From: Andrena cerasifolii
Taxonomy: Eukaryota; Arthropoda; Insecta; Hymenoptera; Andrenidae
Direction of reading: 5' to 3'
Length of the DNA stretch: 64,000 nucleotides
NCBI RefSeq assembly: GCF_050908995.1
Contig: NC_135119.1
Span: 11,160,001-11,224,000, forward strand
Program-made: the position numbers and the translations under genes
Notes under the pieces: generated by a model
Told to the model about the DNA's origin: nothing
Database searches by the model: none
What the model saw: the letters and a program-made list of their open reading frames with translations, nothing else
Shown here: piece by piece, positions 1-10,427 of the stretch
Numbering within the stretch: position 1 is the stretch's first letter
Layout: the number at the start of each line of letters is the position of its first letter

Positions 1-69
1 GTAGAGTCACCGCGAAATTTTTTGAAATGGGTCTCAATGAAACTAGTCTTCCTAACAATCTTGCATTCT

Positions 70-340
70 AGCAAGATCTTTTATGGTCGCCGGTATTGCG
101 ATCGTAGAGTCCACGCTTTTTTCGCGTCCATATATTTTCAAGAGCGCCGCGGCTCTTGTGTAGAGTTCTATTACCGCGAATTTACAGTCAAATTTTTGCG
201 GATCTATGATTTATACAGAGCACGGAAGCTCGTGTTGATTTTTCGTCGCGAAAGTAAAATCAACCTTTTGCGTATCGGAAATTTGTCCAGAGCACCGGTG
301 CTCTAATTGCTTTTTCATCGCGAAAGTAAAGTAAAATTTT
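70..340. repeat. Degenerate tandem repeat, about 73-bp unit
   Basis: Three diverged units can be followed by a short GAGC...GCTC palindrome near 139-154, 218-234 and 291-304. The motif TCGCGAAAGTAAA recurs at 245-257 and 318-330. The spacing is about 71-76 bp. An open frame crosses the repeat, but its composition follows the repeat and it resembles no family. It looks like decayed satellite next to the sharper array at 400-649. Confidence 0.5.
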
Positions 341-399
341 CGATTAGCTTCAATTTTCAGCTGCTTGGTATTCTAGGTCCTAGAAAGGACCTAGCTTGT

Positions 400-649
400 G
401 GGCCCTAGAGAGGGCCCAGAACAGGGGCCCTAGAGAGGGCCTTCGGCATAGGCCCTAGAGAGGGTCCTAGTCATGGGCCCTAGAGAGGGCCTAGCTCGTG
501 GGCCCTAGAGAGGGTCCTAATCATGGGCCCTAGAGAGGGTCCTAGTCATGGGCCCTAGAGAGGGCCTTCGGCATAGGCCCTAGAGAGGGTCCTAGTCATG
601 GGCCCTAGAGAGGGCCTAGCTCGTGGGCCCTAGAGAGGGCCTAGAATTA
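400..649. repeat. 25-bp minisatellite, ten units in exact register
   Basis: The core GGGCCCTAGAGAGGG starts at 400, 425, 450 (first base A), 475, 500, 525, 550, 575 (first base A), 600 and 625, an exact 25-bp period with no indel. The unit tails vary. Units 2-3-4 (425-499) are repeated as units 7-8-9 (550-624), including the A variant in the middle unit. That gives a 125-bp higher-order repeat. A degenerate extra unit lies just upstream from about 373. The core is GC-rich, unlike its surroundings. Confidence 0.95.
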
Positions 650-2426
650 TGCTAGCTTGGTAGCTAGCTAAGATGTTCTTGCATGCATGCTGTAGAATGT
701 AGAATACGAGTACCTTGTATAAGTGCAGAGAGATCGACGATAATCGTCAGTCTATCTCTCTTTCGATTTCGCTTTCGCGTTCGCGGTTGTCACTAATAGT
801 AGAGTCAAATCATCGTTTCCCTCATTGCAAGCAATGACGGACGCGATGAGTTTATTGAAATGGAGGGTGGATGGGATCGGTGTTTGTTTCGGGATGGGTC
901 ACTTTCGTAGGTACCTCCGCGTTGGTGTGCCCGGTTCCTTGGTAACGTTTCTCAAGCATTGCGACTTGCAAAACGATATCAAGCTAAAGCCTACGATCTA
1001 GTTTAAGGGTCCAGATCGAGCGAAACTTACATTCAGTGAGTTTGGTTCGGTCTAGACATCTAATCAGAATTTTATTCTCTTTCAGGTAGGTATTTCTTCG
1101 ATGGTTTTACATGATTTATTCTATTTCATGCATTTCTTCGATGGTTTTGCGTGATTTATTTCATTTCGTCGATTTCTTCGATGATTTTGAACTCATGAAC
1201 ACATGTCTTCCACAAATAATGTTGTTGTTTATATAAATTTTTATGTTAAATAAATTTGTTTGGCGTTAAATAAACCTGAATAGAATAGCAAGGTTAAAAG
1301 GCGTATGTGTTCTTGTTTTGTTGCGATCCTTCTTTCTCGGTCGTTGCACGGAATACGTTTATAAAACGATCTTTAAATTGTTACTCTAACAGAATCATTT
1401 GTAAATCGCGGGTTTCGACTGACTTCTTGAATTCTAATTCCTACCACACGTAGCGTTACAATCTGTTTCGAGGCTTCATCGGTAACGTTGCATGCGACAC
1501 AAAAATGGTAAGGTGGTTCTAGGACTCCCCCAAACCGGTGACAGAAAAATGCATTGGTTGATAGGTCTATCCTATACCTCGTCTGTGCTCCCGTAAACGA
1601 TTCTGTATCGATAAAGTTGAATGCGACCACGGACGAGGTATTCTCGGTTAAATTTATTAAATTTTTTTATTTCACACCTGCACAATCCTTATACATAATT
1701 ACTTTATAACAAGTATAATTGGAATTATCGACATCAGTACAAGATGTTGAATACATCAACTTCCTTCTCAACATTATTTTATTCTTTTCACATTTCCTTG
1801 CATTATTTTAAGGAACTTTTGTTTATTGTATCTTCTTTCCTATTTCTTTAAACGTAATAATAAAATAAACGACTCGAATCTTAATACTCGTTTTCACAAC
1901 GTCGAAACGATAAGCGATGTGACAGGTAAAAGTGGTGTGCTAGACTGCTTTTAAATACACAGCTTGTCAATTCGATATGTTAGTGGTGATTCTTCATGAG
2001 CAAATTTGTTGGTTCGGTTTGTGGTTATCAAAAATTGGGAAAATGGACAGTCTGACTACCGCGTCACGTTCATACCGGCCCTAGAGGTGTTATGCGTCAT
2101 TCTTACAGTCTTTCCGTAGCAGGGGACCAAATTCTTCTTTTACCAAAAAGAAGATATAGATTTAGACAAAGCGTAGGTAAGATAGGCCTACATTTTAAGG
2201 AAGGTTCTGTGCCACCCAGGGGGACCAAGCCGTCTTTGTTTGGCTGAAGTTTTCCCGTTTAGTTAGCACCGTATTGGTAGGAGGCGCTACAAACTCTGCT
2301 TCAACTTTCGTAAGAGGGAAGCTTGGCCCCCCTGCCATGTGGTCCACAGACACAGCAATTGTCAATATAACCTGATATTTCTCCGTGTTCAACGTTTTTG
2401 AATTGGTTACAGAGTGAAAGCAAGCA
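650..2426. other. Gene-free 5' flank of DDX10 with repeat fragments
   Basis: I see no supported gene here. Position 1092-1190 holds about 2.5 copies of a 40-bp tandem repeat, with ATTTCTTCG at 1092, 1132 and 1172. Near 1524 the motif GACTCCCCCAAACC matches the terminus of the palindromic element at 22555-22704. A 22-nt sequence at 1560-1581 recurs in reverse complement at 8574-8595. The last few hundred bases probably carry the DDX10 promoter and 5' UTR, but no motif decides this. Confidence 0.6.
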
Positions 2427-5400
2427 ATGATGTCAAAGAAGAAGAAAGTTAAAGTGTACAACACTAAGAAAAGGCACGCGCCTGAGGGGAAAATAATTGC
2501 AGAACTACAATCCAAGTATGACAGCGTAAGTTCCGATTTTCGTGTATACATCCATAGAGGAATCTATATATACGTAACTTGCCCTCATGAAGCATTGTGC
2601 ACTTGCAGATCGATGAAAGCAAAGCAACAAAATTCACAGACCTTCCACTGTCACGGAGAACCCTAAAAGGCTTGGCGGAGAACAAATACATCGAAATGAC
2701 AGACATTCAGCGGCAAAGTATCGGACTGGCTTTGCGCGGGAATGACATTTTGGGGGCTGCCAAAACTGGCAGCGGGAAAACTTTAGCATTTCTTATTCCA
2801 GTAAAGAACCTGGATCAATTTATTTAACGATACTTCGAGGGTACGATTTATAACGAATTCTGTGTCTCGTTTAAGGTCATGGAAATTTTGTACTGCAAGC
2901 AATGGACAAGATTAGACGGGCTCGGTGCGCTCGTTATTACACCGACCAGAGAACTCGCTTATCAGATATACGAGACATTGCGCAAAGTGGGCCAACATCA
3001 CGAGATTTCTGCGGGTCTTATTATTGGGGGAAAAGATTTAAAGTTCGAAAAGAAACGCATGGACCAATGCAACATAGTTATATGTACTCCAGGTCGTTTA
3101 CTGCAACATATGGATGAGAATCCTTTATTCGATTGCGTGAATATGCAGGTACGTAGTTGCGTAAAAAATTTCAGCGCTGTGTATTAACAATGAAATTGTA
3201 ATAATTCCATGCTTGTTTATTTTTGTAATCGTAGGTATTGGTATTAGACGAAGCTGATCGATGTTTGGATATGGGTTTCGAACAAACCATGAATTCCATC
3301 ATAGAAAATCTGCCTCCAAAAAGACAGACACTCTTATTTTCCGCGACTCAAACGAAGTATGTATCCCTAGAAAGGATTTCATTTGCTTCAGAGGTAGTTC
3401 ATTCGTTAGTTTCTATACGTTGTATGCTTTTAATTTTATTAGATCTGTAAGAGATTTAGCCAGGCTGAGTTTGAAAGACCCTATGTACGTGTCTGTTCAT
3501 GAACACGCGACGCATACTACACCCGAAGCTCTTCAACAAAGCTATGTTGTTTGCGGTTTGGAAGATAAAATGTCAATGATATGGTCGTTTGTGCGAAATC
3601 ACTTAAAGCAAAAGATAATTGTATTTTTCTCTAGCTGCAAACAGGTACGATAACGGTGAAGGGTCATCCTTAAATTACGTAAGGTTTTTTAGGGGGGGAG
3701 AGGGTCGCGAATTCCTTACGTTTTCTTACAAGGGAGGGGGGAGTCAGGTAGCGTCTTACGTAATATTTTTTAACTTAATTTTCAAAAAATACAAATTCTA
3801 TCATTAATGTTCCAGAAAAGTTGTTTTAGTTTAAATTTCCCGAACCCGAGTTAAATGAATTATAAAAACTGAAAAAATTCAATGTAAAAAATATTACGTA
3901 AGAAAGGGGTTGCAATATCAAATCTTACGAATTCTTATACTGGGGGAGGGAGGGGGTAAGAAATCACCAAAATTACCCTTACGGAATTTAAAGATCGCCC
4001 CTTAGTATAATCGATTACAATGTACGAACAGAAATAATGAGAATATTAATTTTTTTCAGGTGAAATATGTCTATGAAATATTTTGTCGCTTGAGGCCTGG
4101 CATAAGTTTGCTAGCACTTTATGGCACTCTACATCAACTGAAAAGGATGGAGATTTATGAAACTTTTTGTAAAAAACAATTTGCAGTTTTATTTGCCACA
4201 GACATTGCTGCTCGTGGATTAGGTAAAGAATGTTTCTGTTTCTTTTAATTACGTACAGAAAAGTTCAGTGCTTTGAACATTCTTTATAACAGAATTGCGT
4301 TTCAGATTTTCCTTGTGTGAATTGGGTTGTACAAATGGACTGTCCCGAAGACGTTAATGCGTATATACACCGCGCTGGTAGGACAGCTAGATTTCAGAGA
4401 GGTGGTGAATCTTTGTTAGTTTTATTACCCTCCGAAGAAAAGATAGTCGAGAAACTTAAAGAACGGAAAATTCCCATATCTATGATAAAGTAAGTTCAGA
4501 GTAAATATTCTTGTTACTTGACACGCATTGTGTAGCGACTGATGGAAGCATATGTTTATTTAGAATCAATCCCAATAAATTACAATCCCCACAACGTAAA
4601 ATGGAAGCCTTACTAGCACGAGATGTATCGCTAAAGGAAAGTGCTCAAAGAGCATTTGTCGCATACGTAAAATCAGTCTTTTTAATGAAAGATAAAGAAG
4701 TCTTTAATGTTCATGCTTTAAATACTGATTCGTACGCAAGGTAAAGTCAGTAGATACTTTGTAATCGTAATTGAAATTGCATATACAGAAGCGTTATTTT
4801 ATTTTTTGTTTGCAATTGTATTACTAGCTCTTTAGGTTTAGCTATACCTCCAAGAATTCGATTTCTTCAGAGAATGGAGCAGAGACGGCAAGCATCCAAT
4901 AAGAACACCGGAAACAGGGAACAGATTATTACGAATAATAAATCGAATGTTGATACTGATCAAGAAGAAAATTCTAGTGGCTCTGATAGCGACAAATACG
5001 TGAAGCATGAAGGGAAATTTTTATCTCAGAAGACGAATAAAAATGAGTTTGCATTCGGTATGAAATGTTGAGATTTATGGAATTATATCTGTTGTCAGGA
5101 TTATGCTTTATTATACTGTCTTCTTACGTAGATGATAGTGACGATGGCGACATATTGACCGTGAAAAGAAAGAACATAGATATCGAGGACATACCTGCCA
5201 TCAGCAATACCGAAGAGAGTGTAGGTTCAAATAAAAAGAAAGCCGTTACGAAAGCTGCAGTAGCTAAAAAAATTCTGAAGAAAAAAATTGTGGCGAATAA
5301 GAGAACTACCTTTGACGACGAAGGAGAGGTTTGATTGCATTTCTTTGTATCAAATTTGAACGTAATATTTAACTATGAAATGAAACGTAATCACCGTAAT

Positions 5401-6068
5401 GTTCCCTCCTTTAGGAACTCTTAGATCCTGCAAAAGTGAAAATCTCGGAATTGGCTAGAAAATATGAAAATGAAGAGGATTCTGGCATCAATATAGAACT
5501 GGCGAAACAGATATTGCGCGAAGAGGATAAGTTCGACAAACGGCGCTTTAGAGAGAAAGTGAAAGCGAAACATAGGGAAGAGAAACGCAAGTTAAAAGCT
5601 AGTAAAAAGAAGACAGACGAAGATAAAGTTAGTGACGACGATAAAGCTAGTGACGAAGAAGGTATGGAAGATAATACTGGCGACGATGCCAGCGAAAGTG
5701 AGGATAGTGGGCCAGATTTATCCTGGCTACCAGATCCAGATAAAATTTATGGCGAGCAAGGAGAAAATGAGGAAGAAGCTTCTGAGAACGACGATTCTGA
5801 GGATGATGAAGGGGAAAGCAAAATACATAGGTATATAGCAGAATAATTCATATAAAACACGTATCTAGAAAAATACACCTGCTTTATTGTTAATATTAAT
5901 TTGATCTTTGGTAATCTTATCTTTATTGTTTACAGGCCTCCTAAAAGGAAACTTTTGACGCAGGAGGACGTCAAAAGAATAAAGAAAAAACGGAAAACAA
6001 TAGTCGATATAGAAACTACACATTTGCAAGCGGATGAGGAACTTGCTCTAAAACTTTTACAAAATTAA
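2427..6068 (+). CDS. DDX10: DEAD-box RNA helicase DDX10/Dbp4, 12 coding exons
   Basis: Nucleolar ATP-dependent RNA helicase. In the family, Dbp4/DDX10 acts in 18S rRNA maturation and U14 snoRNA release. Exons: 2427-2525, 2609-2800, 2876-3148, 3235-3356, 3443-3644, 4060-4222, 4306-4489, 4564-4740, 4828-5057, 5132-5328, 5415-5830, 5936-6068. They sum to 795 aa with all phases agreeing. Visible motifs are the Q-motif region (about 65-71), AKTGSGKT (84-91), PTREL (120-124), DEAD (193-196), SAT (224-226), ATDIAARG and HRAGRTAR (372-379). Acidic and lysine-rich low-complexity stretches follow. The Dbp4-specific tail EEDKFDKRRFREKVKAKHRE and the final DEELALKLL match the family end to end. The start could be either of two adjacent ATGs. 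Intron 5 (3645-4059) holds an inserted inverted-repeat element. It is convergent with IDH3G. Confidence 0.96.
3659..4004. mobile_element. MITE-like element in DDX10 intron 5
   Basis: The two ends are imperfect inverted repeats. Left reads GGGTCATCCTTAAATTACGT and right, reverse-complemented, reads GGGGCGATCTTTAAATTCCG, both continuing into GTAAGG. G-runs lie inside both ends. No coding capacity is present. I did not find a clear target-site duplication, so the superfamily is unassigned. Confidence 0.6.
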
Positions 6069-6757
6069 ATCAAGATACGTGTTCCCACTGTTTGTCAGAC
6101 GATACTTTAATTCTTCTCTCGTGTGTTCTGATACAGCATTGTCAATATAATTAATTATGGATTGTTATCTACATCGTAGTTTGTATAAACCAATTGTTCC
6201 ACATAGAAAATGATTAAAAAATTTATGATTAAAATCAGACAAAGTAAATTCATTAGCGCATTCTTTTAAATACAAATTAAATTAATACCATTAATGCAGA
6301 TTCAATGAATGTTTATAAATATATATTCATTTGCGAGGCAATACCGTTTAATGAGATGTAGATAAAAAAAAAATGGTTCACATCTTAAATATGTCATGAG
6401 GATAATTACAATGTTCGAATAGTTGCTTATGTTAATATTAATACTTACAATGTATATTTTACAAAGTTTTGACGGTAATAATTCATGCATAGATGATGCT
6501 GTCATTTTACATAAAATATCAATATATTACACTAGTCAAATCTGTCACTTACGAGTTACTTTGCATAGCTTTGTGCAGTCCGCGTTATTTCATAGAATTC
6601 CATTAAATTAATGAATACGACCGCTGCTGCCAATCGCAATGATATTATAATACTTTCGAACAAACAATGGAATATCCTTGCTACAAAGCAAAATCCAATA
6701 ATATGTACGCATTCTTCTACGATATATTATTATGCAACAAAATACGTTTTATCAGTC
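6069..6757. other. Convergent 3' spacer between DDX10 and IDH3G
   Basis: AT-rich 689-bp stretch that must hold the 3' UTRs of both converging genes. I see no conserved frame and no element with readable ends. The small frames here are shadows. Confidence 0.7.
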
Positions 6758-8117
6758 TTAATTAGATGCTATCTTAATGTGTTTCATTATGGCATCAACC
6801 ACTTCCCTACTTGTCGCTTGTCCGCCAAGATCACGAGTATGAATACCTTGGTTAATGGTTTTATTAATTGCATTTTGAATTAAAGTGGCATGATTCTTAT
6901 GCCCGAGATGACGTAACATATCAACAGCAGCATTTAACATCGCAATGGGATTGGCGATATTTTTTCCAGCGATGCTTGTGCCAGTATTACGAGTGCCTGG
7001 CTCAAATATTGTGTAATGATTGCCATAATTCTTGCCAGCTAGTAATCCCGCACCGCCTAATAGACCACAGACTACGTTCGATACAATCGCCCCATACAGA
7101 TTGGTCGTTAATATGATGTCAAATTGATGCGGGTTGGAGACCAACTGCATACAGGTGTTGTCAATAATCATATTGTTGTGGATAACATCTGGATAATCTT
7201 TCGCAACTCTCGTTGCTGTTTCTAGAAACAGTCCATCGGACAGTTTCATTATATTCGCCTTATGAACCGTCGTAATCTTTTTCCTTCCGTTCCTTTTAGC
7301 ATATTCGAATGCATATCTCGCCACTCGTTCGGAGTTAGAGCTCGTAATAACTTTCATGCTTTCCACGACGCCATCCACGCTCTCGTGCTCTAACATGGCG
7401 TATTCTCCTTCTGTATTCTGCCTGACGATCACAATATCGATGTTCTTATGGCGCGAATTTACTCCTGGATACGACACGCAGTGTACAACATTGACGTAAA
7501 GGTCCAACTCGTTTCGGAGGGCAACATTTCTAGAGAGCACAGAGGCCTCCGTGCTATGGGTTTCAATATTTCCTTTCAGCGCTACACCATTTCTACGAAT
7601 GGAAGTAATAGCATACTGCAGATCGATGTTGTCGTCTGCATTGGGATTAATCTCTACGTCTTCGAAATCTACCGGTACACCTGCATAACTAAAGACCTGT
7701 GGATAAGAGCATGAAAAAAATTATGTAAGACGTCTGTGTAAAATAACTTTATCGCTATTTCCAGTTAAACATTATTTTAAATTCAATGTGATATTTCGCA
7801 AGAATGGCCAGTAACATAATATGGGAAGGTCATTGTGCAAGTGGATAATATAAATGTTGTTTATGTACCTCCTTCACATAGGTCATTAATTCTGGGCCAA
7901 TACCAGCACCAGGTAAAAGAGTAACTGTGTGTCGCCCACCATAATGTGCCTTTGGTATAGGCATCACTTTCTTAATAGTTGGAGTTTTGTGTTGTATCTC
8001 GAACGCAGATAATGAGGAACATCGGTGAATTTGAGACAGAACATTTTTCGTACGTAAATATGTAACGATGGACCGACCAGCCATTTCGAATGTTATTCTA
8101 CAAATTGCAAACGGCAT
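6758..8117 (-). CDS. Idh3g: NAD-dependent isocitrate dehydrogenase gamma subunit, mitochondrial
   Basis: Regulatory subunit of mitochondrial IDH3, which oxidises isocitrate to 2-oxoglutarate in the TCA cycle. Two exons, 8117-7869 and 7696-6758, join in phase at YVKE/VFSYAG to give 394-395 aa, close to the usual length. The first roughly 50 residues are basic and poor in acids, like a mitochondrial presequence. Conserved blocks seen are YGGRHTVT, ALKGNIET, NTEGEYAMLEHESV, KANIMKLSDGLF, DNTCMQLVS and GKNIANP. The nucleotide-binding loop reads PGAGIGPELM (Ala71) where the human subunit has PGDGIGPELM. The catalytic alpha subunit would need that Asp, so this fits a gamma rather than alpha role. 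It is divergent from POLRMT. An in-frame Met at residue 12 is an alternative start. Confidence 0.95.
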
Positions 8118-8793
8118 AATTAAATTATAATGTTACATCATTCGATAATCCGCAGAAATTGAACGATATTTTAAATACATACTACTACTTTGCAAATTCT
8201 ATTTTAACAATACCTTGAAAGTCCTTGCCAACTGCGAGTTTTCAGCGCCGTTCCAACTGTGCTTTCTGTAGAACGGAAAACCAACGTTAAAATTTTAAAT
8301 AATAGCGCCATCTGTGAAAGTAGTGAGATAAAAAAAACTCCGATTCTCACAAACTTTTCTTTTATACTTTTAACGAATTAATGCTGCTACATATCCTTCG
8401 TGTAGTACGATTTTATATAACATGCTGTATTATACATTTCAGTAATACATTGGAAGTTACATTAACAACTTAATACTGCGAAATTCGTAGAAGGGTCTTT
8501 AAAAACAACTTCTTTGTCAAAGGATTTTGTAATATACGATTCTTAGTCTTAAGCAACGACTGATAATACCGCTCGAGGTATAGGATAGACCTATCACCTT
8601 ATGGATGTTCGTCGTGTCGCCATCGAAACTGTGTTACCGACCCATAATTTCAGGACTGAATGTAGTGACATCTGCTCATGAACAGCGTCCAACTCAGGAA
8701 CTACTCTGAAATTTGAAATGCTGAAAAGTGTGTGCGTGCTTGTATACGTGTTGCTTGTAGAGTGTAGTGTGACATAGAGGGCAGGCTTTTGTT
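8118..8793. other. IDH3G upstream spacer with a half-copy MITE
   Basis: No gene is supported. Positions about 8547-8574 match one arm of the GGGCGGTATT palindromic family seen whole at 25590-25726, so this is a truncated or solo arm. The 22-nt sequence shared with 1560-1581 follows at 8574-8595. The IDH3G promoter presumably lies in the first few hundred bases. Confidence 0.6.
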
Positions 8794-8801
8794 ATGTTAT
8801 G

Positions 8802-9017
8802 TAGTGATCCTCTAAGGAGTGATCGGACAACGTGTATCGTCGCTGATTGGTTGCCGCGATTTGGAGCAAAAGTGGAAGTAGACAGAGAAAGAGGCTGTAA
8901 AAAAGAAAGAGACAGAAATACTGATAGAAAGAGATAGATAAACGTTTAGGTTATGTTATTTCCGGTTTTGCTCCAAAATGACTGCGGTTATACCGATCAC
9001 TCCCTAGAGGATCACTA
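8802..9017. mobile_element. hAT-type MITE, 216 bp
   Basis: Terminal inverted repeats match at 24 of 25 positions and begin TAGTGATCCTCTA. A further inverted match, TTGGAGCAAAA, lies about 60 bp in. The termini fit the hAT rule (YAGNG). The flanking 8-mers are ATGTTATG (8794-8801) and ATGCTATG (9018-9025), a 7/8 target-site duplication. The interior is purine-rich and non-coding. Confidence 0.88.
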
Positions 9018-9059
9018 ATGCTATGCTTTGACTCGATTTGTCAACAACTCACGCGGATT

Positions 9060-9612
9060 TCACTTCGAAAAGGCGCCCTTGTTGAAGGGCATTGTATTGA
9101 ATAGAAGAAATATTTTGCTATTCATTTGAAATATTTTTAATTCATCATGTAATTGCCATTCTTTCATTGATAAGAAATTTAAAAACAATAATTGCTGTAA
9201 ATGTTCAGGTGATAAACTATTTCTGTGATCAGTTAAAATATTTCCGGCTTTGAAAAATACACAAGGAAGGAAGAAGGAAGAATGGTAAAGAAAGATCCAG
9301 AACTGTCCAGAATCATCCAGAACATAAGAATCGTTTATAAATTTGGCGCGATTCCTGTATAAATTTGACGAGAATCCTGTATAAATGGCGGGAAACGTAT
9401 AAGACCAGAAAAACCTACGCAAAAAGCAGTTTGATTGGTTCTTTCACTAGTAGCAATTAATTCCCCCAGACGGCAAAAAATCGATTGTCGATTCTTACAT
9501 CAAAGAATCGATTCTGGGGAAAATCGGATACCAAAGAATCGATTCAAAAGATCGATCTTTTAACCAAAACAATCGGTTTTCTGAAGAATCGAATCGGAAT
9601 CGAACACCCCTA
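9060..9612 (-). pseudogene. Decayed hAT transposon with transposase C-terminal remnant
   Basis: On the minus strand, 9300-9150 encodes FFKAGNILTDHRNSLSPEHL followed by QQLLFLN. This is the C-terminal dimerisation signature of hAT transposases (AG.I...RN.LSPE....L.FLN). The frame upstream carries no family similarity and the element is far too short for a full transposase. The 5' terminus appears to be at 9612, where the minus strand starts TAGGGGTGTTCGATTC, preceded by repeated ATCGATT subterminal motifs (9478-9560). I could not find the other end. It is an internally deleted, inactive relic. Confidence 0.75.
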
Positions 9613-10363
9613 CATTCTTGAATTCCTATTCGCGACTTAAACTAAACCACGCGATTCGTCGTCTACATATACTTTGCAAGACATAATTGTAGAAAACAAA
9701 TTCTATACTATAGTATTACCATTGGCACATAGAACATTTGACGATAAAAAAACTTTCTTTTAATTTTGGCACTTGCAGTGTTTTCTACAAAGACTCTTCA
9801 ATTATGCAAACGTCCGCTTTCAAATCTCGCTCCTGCATACTTAACATATCGGTTGCACACAATTCTCTAGCTATGTTCACGCGATAGCGTAACACTTTCA
9901 CCAACTTTCACTGTGTGAGCGGCAATAAGCACGCGCGCGGCTTATCCGAGAATTGCTTGCGCTCCGTGTACAGGTTATTGTATCTATAATGGTGATTTAT
10001 GTACACAAACTTGTAATTTACGAAATGATTGATTTCTCACAATTTGTGATTGATTTAATTTAAGTACATGAAGATGTATAGACATTTTACAACGCTAGGT
10101 ACAAAACGAATCTCCGCACATCGTGTCTTTCTAATGCCAAAGCAAATAATAGTACAGCGTTCAATGCGGCTGTGTTCCTTTTGTAAATTCTATCACTGGA
10201 AAACATCGAAATGTATGTTCTCTGTATTTAAACATTGATGTTTCTCAAATATGCAACTGCAGTGTGTCCTTTATTTGGTTACAGTTAAAGTGTGACTTGT
10301 TTACGCTGCTGTAACCGTTTCCTTATAACCTTTTTTAAGTCAAAATATTCTTCAGCATCGAGA
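9613..10363. other. Spacer upstream of POLRMT
   Basis: No conserved coding frame seen. This is the probable promoter region for POLRMT if its first coding exon is at 10364. No readable element ends. Confidence 0.55.
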
Positions 10364-10427
10364 ATGTATCGGATTAATATTTACTATATTTATGAATTGC
10401 ATAATTTTCGTTGCCCTTATTTCAACA
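10364..10427 (+). CDS. POLRMT: Proposed first coding exon of POLRMT
   Basis: The next exon opens upstream of its first ATG (11863) and is preceded by a good acceptor at 11823-11824 (TTTATAG). It aligns with a part of human POLRMT lying well after the presequence, so an upstream exon is expected. The ATG at 10364 gives MYRINIYYIYELHNFRC..., with no acidic residue but one glutamate. It ends in phase 1 at a CA/GTAGTT donor, which fits the 11825 exon exactly and brings the total to 1230 aa. The alternative is translation from 11863 with no presequence. Confidence 0.5.

Noticed and set aside
22..306. 94-aa open frame at the left edge
   Set aside because: It runs through the degenerate 73-bp repeat and has no recognisable domain.
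1373..1630. 85-aa minus-strand open frame
   Set aside because: It overlaps transposon-like sequence (GACTCCCCCAAACC, shared 22-mer) and matches no family I know; no splice context.
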